The notes under the pieces are model-generated. The model was not told the origin of the DNA. It did not search any database and saw only the letters and a program-made list of their open reading frames with translations. From Streptomyces laurentii (GTDB lineage: Bacteria > Actinomycetota > Actinomycetes > Streptomycetales > Streptomycetaceae): a stretch of 64,000 nt of DNA. Location of the stretch: contig AP017424.1 in the NCBI GenBank assembly GCA_002355495.1, forward strand, positions 3,286,001 to 3,350,000, given 5' to 3'. Each line of letters starts with the position of its first letter. Positions within the stretch are counted from its first letter, which is position 1. Of the stretch, positions 42,829 through 50,976 are shown in pieces. Made by a program: the position numbers and the translations under genes.

Positions 42829-43488
42829 ATGGCCCGTACCGCCAAGATACTCGCCGGCCTGGTCTCTGCGGCATCCCTGGCGATGGTGGCTCCTGCCGCG
42901 GCTTCCCCGACGGAACCGGAGCCGGTCACCACACGGCAGGTTGCCAGATCAGCGCTGGCGAGGCTCACCCCGGAGGAAGTGAAGAACCTCGAAAGCCGGT
43001 ACCCGGCGCAGGCCAAACGCGTGAAGGAAGCCGTCGCGCGGGCCTCCGCCTCCCGCGGGGCGGGTACGGATTCCGCTTCCTACATCGCACCCACCGGCTA
43101 CTACACGATTCGCAACTTGAACAGCCGCAAGTGTCTGGCGATCGGTTCAGGAAGCAAGGCGAACGGCGCGAACGCGATTCAATGGGACTGCCTGGGCAGC
43201 CCGGAGCAGATCTGGTGGATCACCAACGACTTCATCTCCAACTACAACAGCGGCAAGTTCCTGGCGATCGGTTCGAGCAGTACCGCGAACGGCGCCGAGG
43301 CGATCCAGTGGGACTACACCGGCAGCGGTGGCCAGCGCTGGTCCATGACTGACGATTTCCTGACCAACATGGGCAGTGGCAAATTCCTGGCGATCGGTTC
43401 GAGCAGCACCGCGAACGGCGCCAAGGCGATCCAGTGGGACTACACCGGCAGCGGTGGCCAGCGCTGGTGGCTGACCGGGCCCGCGTAG
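42829..43488 (+). CDS. Secreted ricin-type beta-trefoil lectin
   Basis: A 219-residue exported protein. The signal peptide (M-A-R-T-A-K-I-L, hydrophobic core, A-A-A-S-P) ends near residue 26, and a helical segment of about 60 residues leads to a beta-trefoil. The domain has three about 42-residue repeats, each with a K-F/C-L-A-I-G-S segment and an I-Q-W-D motif, then Q-x-W. The last two repeats are nearly identical in DNA over about 85 bases (43255 on and 43381 on, 126 bases apart), so the duplication is recent. It probably binds carbohydrate. It lies inside the island between HTH-gene remnants. Confidence 0.88.
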   Translation: MARTAKILAGLVSAASLAMVAPAAASPTEPEPVTTRQVARSALARLTPEEVKNLESRYPAQAKRVKEAVARASASRGAGTDSASYIAPTGYYTIRNLNSRKCLAIGSGSKANGANAIQWDCLGSPEQIWWITNDFISNYNSGKFLAIGSSSTANGAEAIQWDYTGSGGQRWSMTDDFLTNMGSGKFLAIGSSSTANGAKAIQWDYTGSGGQRWWLTGPA

Positions 43489-43522
43489 CCGACCCCGCGG
43501 GATACCCGGACGGGTGACCGAC

Positions 43523-43601
43523 TCGAGGGCCTGACCACCGAGGAGCCTCACCGTCCTGCTCCCGCCCCCGCTCCCGTTCCTGGCCGCTTGGATCCCCAGG
43601 T
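43523..43601 (+). pseudogene. Collapsed remnant of the HTH/zinc-ribbon gene (copy 3)
   Basis: Three short blocks of the intact locus are joined in order. A 22-bp leader block (as 35910-35931), a 31-bp block (43546-43576, identical to 36757-36787) and an 18-bp block spanning the former stop (43584-43601, one mismatch to 36912-36929). The rest of the gene is deleted. The last block with its intact twin forms direct repeats enclosing 36930-43583. Confidence 0.85.
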
Positions 43602-43603
43602 CC

Positions 43604-44293
43604 CTAAGTCAGGACGTTGACGGCCCGCGCGACGACCAGGCCGAGGATGACCAGGGAGACGAGCGACTGGACCGCCATGGTCATCTTGGCCCAGGGCGTC
43701 AGCGGCATGACGTCCGTGGGGCTGAAGGCGGTGGCGTTGGTCAGACCGAGATAGAGGTAGTCGACGTAGCGGGGCTGCCAGCCGGCGGGGGCGAGCCGGG
43801 GTTCGATCTGCTGCGGGAAGGCGAGGGCCGGATACGCGGGTCGGCGGTGGAGGCGCACCGCCGGGCCGCCGCCGTCGAGCTCGAAGAACAGGAGGGAGAA
43901 GGCGAGGACGGTGCCGGCCCAGACGGCGCTGCCGACCTGGAGCAGGCTCGTCGCGGACGCCGTCTCCCTTCCATTGGTGACGATGTCCTTGACCAGCTGA
44001 AGAGTCGACCAGACGGCGCCGACCGACAGGACGCAGACCAGCGCGAGCGACACCGCGCGCAGCCACGCGGCGCGCCGGTCGATCCGGCCCGGGTCGCCCG
44101 CGATGAGCGTCAGCAGGAGCAGGCCTTCCACGGACGGCAGCACCCAGCGCGGCGCCAGCCGCAGGGTGTCCGGGAGCAGCATCGTCAGCACCATGGCGAC
44201 CGCCACGGCCAGGGCCATCGGCCAGCGCGACTCGCCGGCGGGCGCCTGGTCCGGTGGGGTCCCGAGGTGCGGAGGAGCGTGATGTCGGCTCAC
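43604..44293 (-). CDS. DUF1345-type membrane protein
   Basis: A 229-residue membrane protein with about five hydrophobic segments. The family signature Y-L-Y-L-G-L-T-N-A-T-A-F-S-P-T-D-V-M-P-L-T lies in the C-terminal half. The function is unknown. GTG 44293 is chosen (A-G-G-G-A-C nine bases before); a longer frame to 44452 lacks support. Its stop lies right after the collapsed HTH remnant. Confidence 0.82.
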   Translation of the reverse strand: MSRHHAPPHLGTPPDQAPAGESRWPMALAVAVAMVLTMLLPDTLRLAPRWVLPSVEGLLLLTLIAGDPGRIDRRAAWLRAVSLALVCVLSVGAVWSTLQLVKDIVTNGRETASATSLLQVGSAVWAGTVLAFSLLFFELDGGGPAVRLHRRPAYPALAFPQQIEPRLAPAGWQPRYVDYLYLGLTNATAFSPTDVMPLTPWAKMTMAVQSLVSLVILGLVVARAVNVLT

Positions 44294-44470
44294 GGGGTCT
44301 GGTCCCTGTCGTTCGTGTCGTGCGCCGGTCGACGAGATGTCGAGACGAGCCTGCCCGGACTCCTCCACTCCACTACGGCTCGCGGGCCCGCGCACCAGCC
44401 GGCACCCGGCCGGGTCAACGACGCGACCGGGACGGGGTAGAGGAACGGGCACGGGTGAACGGGGTACGGG

Positions 44471-44737
44471 TCAGCGCCAGGGGTCGAGGGCGTGCTTGCC
44501 GCGGGCCCGGCCGGACTCCAGTTCCCGCAGCACCGCCGCCCCCTCGGCCGGCGGATGCACCTGGGGAGTGCCGGGCGGGTATACGCCGTCGGCGATGAGG
44601 GCCTCGATCTCGGCGAGCAGCGACCGGTAGAGGTCGGGCGCGGCGGACGCCGGCGCGCCGATGTGCAGCCCCTTGATCTGGACCTGGTGGGTGAAGACCA
44701 GGTCGTGCGTGCTCAGCGTGGCGTCGCCGGTCTTCAT
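44471..44737 (-). pseudogene. C-terminal fragment of a zinc-binding dehydrogenase (quinone oxidoreductase type)
   Basis: 88 residues reading T-G-D-A-T-L-S-T-H-D-L-V-F-T-H-Q-V-Q-I-K-G-L-H-I-type sequence and ending with the H-P-x-A-E-G-A-A-V-L-R-E-L-E-S-G-R-A-R-G-K-type tail of MDR-family dehydrogenases. The catalytic and Rossmann portions (over 200 residues) are missing and not found upstream. Probably a truncated relic; an in-frame ATG at 44737 exists but has no function I can propose. Confidence 0.65.
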
Positions 44738-45134
44738 ACCCGGCACAACACCCTTCGGCACCACGGTCTTCCGCCGGTCCGTGCCCCAACCCCCGGGCCG
44801 CACGGCGGAGAACGGCCCTGGCGCCGACAAGCACGCGCATCCGGTCGGCGATAAAATGGGGTGAGCCGAACGCTCCTCGCAGGGCCGTGCGTCTCTTCCG
44901 GTCCCCGGCGGGGCGAGGCGGCCCGTGTCGTTCCGCGCCTCGCCGACTTCCTCGCGGCCGAGCCCTCCCGGGACGGGACGGAGCAACTCCCGCCGCCCGG
45001 GCCCCCGGCCGCCGCCGGCTCTCCTCCGGCCCCGGCCGTACGTACACGCATCGGCCGCGCATCGGCCTCGCGGGACCCCTGGCGTGCGGCCCCGGCGTCA
45101 CACCCGGCGTCACACCCTCCGAAGAGGCGATGTC
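44738..45134. other. Gap between the dehydrogenase fragment and the M64-associated gene
   Basis: 397 bases without a supported gene. GGCGTCACACC occurs twice (near 45090 and 45101). GAAGAGGCG before 45135 is the ribosome site of the next gene. No trace of the missing dehydrogenase 5-prime part is seen. Confidence 0.5.
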
Positions 45135-45578
45135 ATGAACAACCCGCAGCAGACGGCCCCCGCCCCGGCCCTGCGCCTCATCTTCGAGTACGAGGGCGAT
45201 TCGGTACGCCTTGTCTCCCAGCATCCGGTCGACACGGTCGTCGGCGACCTCGGCGCGGGCGCCGAGGCACGACCTGGCGACTTCGTCGTGGAGACCCGGG
45301 ACGACTCCGGTCAGCGCCTCGCCCGTGTCGCCGCGCACGGAGCCTTCCTGCAGAGCGCCGAGGTCTTCCCGGAGAACCACACGGAGCCGATCACCCGGGT
45401 GAACGTGGAAGCGCGCGGCGCGTTCACCGTCGTCGTCCCCGCGCCGGCCGACGCCACCCGGATCGCCGTGGTCCACGTCGCGCCTCCCGGGCGCGAGGAA
45501 CTGCGCGAAGGCGCCACCGGCCCGTCTGCCGAAGCGGCACGGGACGTCGACCTCGCCACCTTCCGTCTCCAGCGATAA
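45135..45578 (+). CDS. Hypothetical beta-rich protein preceding the M64-type peptidase
   Basis: A 147-residue protein without signal peptide or cysteine, rich in alternating hydrophobic/polar strands (L-R-L-I-F-E-Y-E-G-D-S-V-R-L-V, A-F-T-V-V-V-P-A). It lies 16 bases before the metallopeptidase gene in the same direction, so the two are co-transcribed. It could be a detached accessory or N-terminal domain for that enzyme; I cannot name it. Confidence 0.7.
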   Translation: MNNPQQTAPAPALRLIFEYEGDSVRLVSQHPVDTVVGDLGAGAEARPGDFVVETRDDSGQRLARVAAHGAFLQSAEVFPENHTEPITRVNVEARGAFTVVVPAPADATRIAVVHVAPPGREELREGATGPSAEAARDVDLATFRLQR

Positions 45579-45594
45579 GCGAGAGGGGACCGCG

Positions 45595-47244
45595 ATGACC
45601 ACCTCCGACGGCTCCGTCCTGGGCAGCACCCAGATCCACGGAACGGCCCCGCGCAACCGGGCGTTCACCCTCGTCCTGCTCGGCGACGGCTTCACCAGCA
45701 CGCAGCAGACCGACTTCGACAACGCCTGCACCGACTTCGTCACCGCGCTGACCAGCACCCCGCCGTACGACACGATCGGGCGGCCGATCAACATATGGCG
45801 GGTCAACGTCACGTCCACCGACTCGGGCGCCGACGACCCGACGAGCACGGGCGGCACCGGCGCGACACCCGCCACGTACTTCGACTCCACCTTCGGCTCG
45901 AACGGCATCAGACGCCTGCTGGTCTGCGACATCACGACCGTGCTCCAGACGGCCGCCGCCCAGGTCCCGGAGTTCACCGTCGCGATCGTCGTGGTGAACT
46001 CCACCGTCTACGGAGGGAGCGGCGGCTCCATCGGCGTCTACTCCCTCGCGGGCGGCGCGACCGAGATCGCCCTGCACGAGCTCGGCCACACGGCGTACGG
46101 ACTGGCCGACGAGTACCCGTGTTACGCCTGCGACAACGTCGAGACCGGACACGACGTCGCCCCGCTCGGTGAGCCGTCTCAGCCCAACGTCACGCAGAAC
46201 AACGACCGCGACACCCTGAAGTGGGGCTGGGCGGTCGCCCCGACCACCAGCCTGCCCACGACGTCCAACCCGAACTGCCGGACGGTGGATCCGCAGCCGA
46301 GCCCGGTGCCCACCGGCACCGTCGGCTGCTTCGAGGGCGCACGCTACTACCACTGCGGCTACTACCGGCCCGAATACGACTGCAAGATGAAGGAGTTGAG
46401 CATCCCCTTCTGCCAGGTGTGCCGTCAGGTGATCCGGGCCAAGGTGAAGGTGACCAAGAACATCTGCGCGCTGACGCCGACCAGGGACGCCGTGTACCTG
46501 TACGACGGCTCCGGGAGCTCCTGGACCAGGATCGGCGGCCCCGCGGACCGGATCATCGCGGGGCCCTGGGGACTCGTCGCCACCAACCCCGACACCGGCG
46601 ACCTCTACCACTACCTCGGCAGCCCCGACAACTGGCAGTACATCGGAGGCCCGGGCGCATCCTTCGCCGTCGCCCCCGACACCGTCTACGGACTCACCCC
46701 GGGCCTGGACGCCGTCTACAGCTACGACGGCTTCAACAACTCCTGGACCCGGATCGGCGGCCCCGCGGGCCAGATCTTCGCCGGCGGCTGGGGGCTCGTC
46801 GCCACCAACCCCGACACCGGCGACCTCTACCACTACCTCGGCAGCCCCGACAACTGGGAGTACATCGGAGGCCCGGGCGCATCCTTCGCCGTCGCCCCCG
46901 ACACCGTCTACGGACTCACCCCGGGCCTGGACGCCGTGTACCGCTACGACGGCTCCGGGAGCTCCTGGACCCGGGTCGGCGGTCCCGCCGGCCGGATCTT
47001 CACCGGGGAATGGGGCCGCGGCCTCATCGCCACGAATCCCGACACCGGCGACCTGTACACCTACCTCGGCGCCCCCGACAGCTGGCGGTACACCGGAGGC
47101 CCCGGCTACTCGTTCGCCGTCGCCACCGACACCGTCTACGGACTCACTCCGGGCCGGGACGCCGTATACAGCTACGACGGGATCGGACCGTCCTGGACCA
47201 AAATCGGCGGCCCCGCCGACGACATCGCCGCCGGCAACATCTAG
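45595..47244 (+). CDS. M64-type zinc metallopeptidase with C-terminal propeller repeats
   Basis: A 549-residue protein. The N-terminal about 285 residues match the IgA-peptidase M64 family: L-V-L-L-G-D-G-F-T near residue 27, and the zinc motif H-E-L-G-H (His161, Glu162, His165) followed by G-L-A-D-E-Y. The rest is about four repeats of 74 residues (I-G-G-P, G-L-V-A-T-N-P-D-T-G-D-L-Y-H-Y-L-G, V-Y-G-L-T-P-G-x-D-A-V-Y) typical of tectonin-like beta-propellers. Two repeats are nearly identical in DNA, 222 bases apart. No signal peptide is visible, so export, if any, is non-classical. Substrate unknown. Confidence 0.85.
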   Translation: MTTSDGSVLGSTQIHGTAPRNRAFTLVLLGDGFTSTQQTDFDNACTDFVTALTSTPPYDTIGRPINIWRVNVTSTDSGADDPTSTGGTGATPATYFDSTFGSNGIRRLLVCDITTVLQTAAAQVPEFTVAIVVVNSTVYGGSGGSIGVYSLAGGATEIALHELGHTAYGLADEYPCYACDNVETGHDVAPLGEPSQPNVTQNNDRDTLKWGWAVAPTTSLPTTSNPNCRTVDPQPSPVPTGTVGCFEGARYYHCGYYRPEYDCKMKELSIPFCQVCRQVIRAKVKVTKNICALTPTRDAVYLYDGSGSSWTRIGGPADRIIAGPWGLVATNPDTGDLYHYLGSPDNWQYIGGPGASFAVAPDTVYGLTPGLDAVYSYDGFNNSWTRIGGPAGQIFAGGWGLVATNPDTGDLYHYLGSPDNWEYIGGPGASFAVAPDTVYGLTPGLDAVYRYDGSGSSWTRVGGPAGRIFTGEWGRGLIATNPDTGDLYTYLGAPDSWRYTGGPGYSFAVATDTVYGLTPGRDAVYSYDGIGPSWTKIGGPADDIAAGNI

Positions 47245-47355
47245 GGCCGACTCCTCCGGGCCGCCGCTCGGGCGACAGGGCGTCTTCCGCTGAACGCCGT
47301 GACGCCGACCGCGCACATCACCGCCTCGACGCCGGACCCCTGGCCCACACGTGAG

Positions 47356-47390
47356 GAGACCCCAGGCGCCCTCATCGCGCCTGGGGTCTC
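47356..47390. terminator. Bidirectional hairpin after the peptidase
   Basis: GAGACCCCAGGCGC pairs perfectly with GCGCCTGGGGTCTC around a seven-base loop. It lies between the M64-type gene (plus) and the convergent small gene at 47501. Confidence 0.85.
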
Positions 47391-47500
47391 GTGCTGCGCC
47401 GACTCCGCCGGCGACACGGCTGTGAGCGGGCGGCGTCACCGGGTCGGCGCGACGGCCGGCCTACGCGGCCGACGCGGCCTGGCCGGCCGGAGGGGTTGGC

Positions 47501-47863
47501 TCAGTTGAAGACCACGACATCGGTGCGCATCGGCAGCGGGCTGCTCCAGTCGATGTTGATCTTGAACGTCACGACCCCGGCGGCGGGAGCGATGCTCGAC
47601 ACCTGGAAGGGCGCGGCGCCGACGAACCGGTTCCCGTTGCCGTCGATCTCGGAGGCCGTGATGACGACCGTCGAGTTGACCCCGATGACGTTCCACGGGA
47701 TCTGGAGGTTCCAGACCCCGTTCCCCGGGCCCCACGTCCACCAGCCCCGCCAGATGGCACCGACGTTGCCGCCGATCTGCGCGAGCTTCTGGTCGCGCTC
47801 GGCGGCCTGCGAACTCTCCACGACCCGCGGTGCCACGGGGACCGGAGACTGGGTTGCGTCCAT
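47501..47863 (-). CDS. Hypothetical 120-residue beta-sandwich-like protein
   Basis: A Trp- and Val-rich protein (W-R-G-W-W-T-W-G-P-G-N-G-V-W-N-L) with alternating strands to the end (V-T-F-K-I-N-I-D-W) and no signal peptide or cysteine. ATG 47863 follows AGAGGAA. The open frame continues upstream but with non-protein-like composition. It is convergent with the M64-type peptidase. The function is unknown. Confidence 0.65.
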   Translation of the reverse strand: MDATQSPVPVAPRVVESSQAAERDQKLAQIGGNVGAIWRGWWTWGPGNGVWNLQIPWNVIGVNSTVVITASEIDGNGNRFVGAAPFQVSSIAPAAGVVTFKINIDWSSPLPMRTDVVVFN

Positions 47864-48327
47864 GCCTGTTCCTCTCACGCCGGGAGAGCCACACGGACCC
47901 TCCGAGTACGACGAGTGTCGATCCGTGCGCACAGCGTCACAATCACTCGTCCGGGTGGCCCACCGGCGTGTCGTCGCGTCTCTCGCGCATCCGTGTGCCG
48001 CCCGCGCACTCCCCCACCACCCGCGCATGCTCATGCCACTCGCGCGAAACGGCCCCGCCCCTCCTCCATGCCGTGGAGGTACCTCGGAGATCGGGGCCAC
48101 CTGGTCGGCGGCACCAGGGCCACAGGCGCCAGCCAGGACACGGGCGATCCGCTCGATCTTGCGGGAGAGCTCGTCCAACCGTTGCCGGCTCACCGACGGG
48201 GGTATCAGTTCCGTTCTCAGATCCACGGCCCGAATGATGCCGTCGGCCCCGACATGGCCTTCCAGGTGCTCACGGCCCTCGCCCCAAGTCCTGGCTACCT
48301 ACCCTCCGTTGCCCGAATATGGCTACG
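47864..48327. other. Gap without a supported gene
   Basis: 464 bases. The minus-strand frame running into the 47501-47863 gene opens with a short helical-looking stretch near 48226-48080 but then loses protein-like composition. I see no start/ribosome pair that convinces. Confidence 0.45.
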
Positions 48328-48366
48328 CGAATGCCCCTCCCCGACGTATTCGAGGAGGGGCATTCG
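48328..48366 (-). terminator. Terminator after the XRE/DUF397 pair
   Basis: CGAATGCCCCTCC pairs perfectly with GGAGGGGCATTCG around a 13-base loop, 14 bases beyond the DUF397 stop. Confidence 0.8.
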
Positions 48367-48380
48367 TGGTCACGCCGGAA

Positions 48381-48581
48381 TCAGCGGCCGGACTTCACGT
48401 GCTCCACGAAGCCGGTCCAGGCACCCGCCGAGAACCGGAACGCCGGACCGTGGGGGTCCTTCGAATCCCGGACGGCCATATCGCCGTTGGAGCAGCGGCC
48501 ACCCTGAACGCACTGCCCTCCCTGGTTATTGCTGTAGCTCGATGAGAACCAGTCCACGGACAGGTCATCGGCTCGGGTCAT
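48381..48581 (-). CDS. DUF397 domain protein
   Basis: A 66-residue protein with the full DUF397 pattern: W-F-S-S-S-Y-S-N-N-Q-G-G-Q-C-V near the start, M-A-V-R-D-S-K-D-P in the middle and F-S-A-G-A-W-T-G-F-V near the end. It acts with the XRE/DUF5753 protein encoded immediately upstream; in such WhiJ-type pairs the small protein modulates the DNA-binder during development. ATG 48581 shares one base with that gene's stop (TGATG). Confidence 0.9.
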   Translation of the reverse strand: MTRADDLSVDWFSSSYSNNQGGQCVQGGRCSNGDMAVRDSKDPHGPAFRFSAGAWTGFVEHVKSGR

Positions 48582-49486
48582 CACATCTCCTTGCTTGCCG
48601 TTTCGATCATGCTCAGGGACTCCTCGTAGCCCGGAGCAAGTGCTTGGAGCCCACGGAACGACGTCTCATACAGCTTCAGATCCTGCTCACGGCGGGAGAC
48701 TCCGGCACCGGTCAGGTTCTCCAGGTGGACGATGGGCTTCAGTGCTCCCGGGGTCGGGAACGTCAGGAGCGTGAAGGGCCCGTTCATACCGGGGTGAGCG
48801 CCGACAGAGAACGGTATGACCTGCACGTTCACGTTCGGGTGCGAGCCGGCGATCTCCGCGATGTGGGCGAGCTGGGCCCGCATCACCTCGCGTCCGCCCA
48901 CCGGCCGCCTGAGAACCGACTCGTTGATGATGGCGATGAACTCCAGCGGCGCCAGCCGGCGGGTCAGTGCCTCCTGCCGCGTCATCCGGACCGCGACATG
49001 CTTGTCGATCTGCTCCGGGGTCAGGCCGACATGGGTGTAGACGAAGACCGCACGGATGTATGCCTCGGTCTGGAGCAGTCCGGGCACGAACTCGTTCTCG
49101 TAGTTCTTCACCTGGGACGCGACCGCCTCAAGCCCGAGGTACGCCTTGAAGCTGGGCGTGATGACGTCCCTGACGTCCGGCTTCTGCCACCAGTCACGCT
49201 TGGTCTTGGTGACGGTCGCGTACGCCATCAGGACGTCACGGGTCTCCTCGGAGGCGCCGTACAGCGCACACAGGGCCATCACGTCGGAGGGTTCGACGAC
49301 TCCGTTGTCCGCGGTCTCCAGGCGCGTGATCTTGGAGCCTGCCCAGATGAGCCGCCGCGCGACTTCCGCACCCTTCATGTTCCGGCTTTCGCGCAGCTTG
49401 CGAAGCTCGACGCCGAGGTGCAGACGACACAGGGCGGGCGTCGCCGACTCGATGGCAGGTGCGTCAGGCGTACCGATGTCAGTCAT
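48581..49486 (-). CDS. XRE/DUF5753 (WhiJ-type) regulator
   Basis: A 301-residue protein. The helix-turn-helix spans residues about 20-75 (E-L-R-K-L-R-E-S-R-N-M-K-G-A-E-V-A-R-R-L), followed by the DUF5753 domain, with Y-E-N-E-F-V-P-G-L-L-Q-T-E-A-Y-I-R-A as its usual mark. ATG 49486 is preferred because the upstream extension is not protein-like. It is paired with the DUF397 gene downstream. Two 9-bp direct repeats 40 bases apart lie upstream and may be its own operator. Confidence 0.92.
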   Translation of the reverse strand: MTDIGTPDAPAIESATPALCRLHLGVELRKLRESRNMKGAEVARRLIWAGSKITRLETADNGVVEPSDVMALCALYGASEETRDVLMAYATVTKTKRDWWQKPDVRDVITPSFKAYLGLEAVASQVKNYENEFVPGLLQTEAYIRAVFVYTHVGLTPEQIDKHVAVRMTRQEALTRRLAPLEFIAIINESVLRRPVGGREVMRAQLAHIAEIAGSHPNVNVQVIPFSVGAHPGMNGPFTLLTFPTPGALKPIVHLENLTGAGVSRREQDLKLYETSFRGLQALAPGYEESLSMIETASKEM

Positions 49487-49524
49487 CCCCGCCCTCTCTC
49501 CCGTACAACTCACAGTCTGACGTT

Positions 49525-49573
49525 GAACATTCAGGCTGCGCAATGCAGCTTCGAGCAAACGGTAGAACATTCA
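49525..49573. promoter_or_regulatory. Two GAACATTCA direct repeats 40 bp apart
   Basis: GAACATTCA occurs at 49525-49533 and 49565-49573, within 90 bases of the XRE/DUF5753 start and in an AT-richer gap of 287 bases that is otherwise empty. Forty bases is about four helical turns, so two bound proteins would face the same way. Confidence 0.45.
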
Positions 49574-49773
49574 AAGCGTTTCACCAACTCGCTTATTTCG
49601 CACGGCAGTTCGTGCTGACAAGTTCACCCGCAGAATTCTGTGGGACGACTTTCCTTGTGGCTATTTCACTGCCATGCTGACCTTGTTCGCAACACAATGT
49701 CGCCGTTTCACCACTCGGCGTGATTGCGCTGCCTATGCGTCCCCTTCGCCCTCCCCATGAGCCGAGGCCGATC

Positions 49774-50496
49774 ATGACGAAATCCCTCAGCACCGCCCCC
49801 AGCACCACCCTCAGCCGGCACGAACGGCACCGGTTCCGCACGGAGTTGAACACCATGGCCGTCGAGCCGTCCCGCCGGCGGGGCCCCGGCGTCCCGCTCT
49901 ATGTGAAGACGCTGCCGGACCCGGACCCGGACCCGGACCCCGCCGCGCACGAGTACCCCTCCGACGCCACCGAGATCGTCATCAACCCGTCTGGCAAGGC
50001 GAGTTACCCCGACGAACGGCCCGAGGACCGCACCGTCGAAGGAATCCTGCTCCGCCGGTCGGCGCACACCCACCGCCAGGTCGCCGCCATGGAGTCCCTG
50101 TGGTGCGCCGGGTGCGGGGGCCGTCCCGATGTGGACCGGCGCGGGATGCTGTGGGTCCTGCCGGCGGCGGGCGTACGGCGGGCCGGGTTCCCGGCCGGTC
50201 CCCTCCTGGTCGACGTGCCGCCCCTCTGCCTCGCCGACGCCGCCCGGGCGCTGCGCGCGAGCGACGACCCGCCAGGCGACGTGCTCGCCCTCCGCGTGAC
50301 CGAGGCCGAGGTCGTCGGAGTGCGCGGCACGGTGTACGCGCCGACCGGCGAGGCCCTGGGCGCCCCGGAAGTGGTCCTGTTCGACGATCCCCGCGTACAC
50401 CGCGTCGTCGCCGACCAGTTGATACGCGAGATCACGCGCGCGGAGATCGACGACACCACCCTGTCGGCGTTCGCGCACCGCCCCGCCGACCACTGA
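49774..50496 (+). CDS. Hypothetical protein with Cys pair, upstream of ATPase gene
   Basis: A 240-residue protein. The N-terminal part has a P-D-P-D-P-D-P-D repeat encoded by CCGGAC hexamers. One C-A-G-C motif is near residue 114, and the rest is a compact mixed domain (V-L-A-L-R-V-T-E-A-E-V-V-G-V-R). There is no signal or membrane segment. It lies 28 bases before the anti-sigma-type ATPase gene; such pairs recur in Streptomyces next to developmental regulators. The function is unknown. Confidence 0.7.
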   Translation: MTKSLSTAPSTTLSRHERHRFRTELNTMAVEPSRRRGPGVPLYVKTLPDPDPDPDPAAHEYPSDATEIVINPSGKASYPDERPEDRTVEGILLRRSAHTHRQVAAMESLWCAGCGGRPDVDRRGMLWVLPAAGVRRAGFPAGPLLVDVPPLCLADAARALRASDDPPGDVLALRVTEAEVVGVRGTVYAPTGEALGAPEVVLFDDPRVHRVVADQLIREITRAEIDDTTLSAFAHRPADH

Positions 50497-50524
50497 ACCC
50501 CGCCCCGGAATGCCAAGGCCGCCG

Positions 50525-50962
50525 ATGAAGACCAGTCCGAGCACCGCCCCCGGCTATCTCGCCAAGTACACCGCCCACGACACCGCCCCCGGCAAGGCGC
50601 GGCGCGACATCGCGTTCGCCCTCGCCTCCTGGGGCCTGGATCAACTGGCCGACATCGCCCGGCTGTTGGTCTCCGAGCTGGTCACCAATGCCGTCACCCA
50701 CACGGACTCGCGGCGGGTCGGCGTGGCCGTCACCCGCGCCGCCCGCGTCATCGGGGGCGCCGGGACCACCGTCCGTATCGACGTCCTGGACACCGACCGG
50801 TCGACGGCCCCCGCGCCCCGACCGACCGGCTTCGACGAGGAGTCCGGCCGGGGGCTGCTCCTCGTCGACGCCCTGGCCGACCGGTGGGGCGTCCAGCGCG
50901 TCGCCACCGGCAAGCGGGTCTGGTGCGAGCTGGACGCCGATGCGCCGGGGACCGTGCCGTAG
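50525..50962 (+). CDS. ATP-binding protein of the anti-sigma (HATPase) family
   Basis: A 145-residue GHKL-type protein with the N-box (L-V-S-E-L-V-T-N-A-V-T-H) at residues about 48-60 and a G-R-G-L-L-L-V-D-A-L-A-D-R-W-G-V motif near 108-123, as in RsbW/SpoIIAB-like regulators of Streptomyces. It could bind a sigma or anti-anti-sigma protein. The end is convergent with afsK, with 14 bases between the stops. Confidence 0.88.
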   Translation: MKTSPSTAPGYLAKYTAHDTAPGKARRDIAFALASWGLDQLADIARLLVSELVTNAVTHTDSRRVGVAVTRAARVIGGAGTTVRIDVLDTDRSTAPAPRPTGFDEESGRGLLLVDALADRWGVQRVATGKRVWCELDADAPGTVP

Positions 50963-50976
50963 CCCCGGCTCCGCGC

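Noticed and set aside
36930..43601. Island as an insertion sequence or integrative element with its own integrase
   Set aside because: No transposase, integrase, tRNA end or terminal inverted repeats were found; only direct repeats of the HTH gene.
44925..45134. Extended N-terminus of the 147-residue protein upstream of the M64-type gene
   Set aside because: The extension is Arg/Pro/Ser-rich shadow sequence and a ribosome site precedes ATG 45135.
47864..48226. Upstream extension of the 120-residue gene to a 241-residue protein
   Set aside because: The middle of the extension is not protein-like and a good ribosome site precedes ATG 47863.
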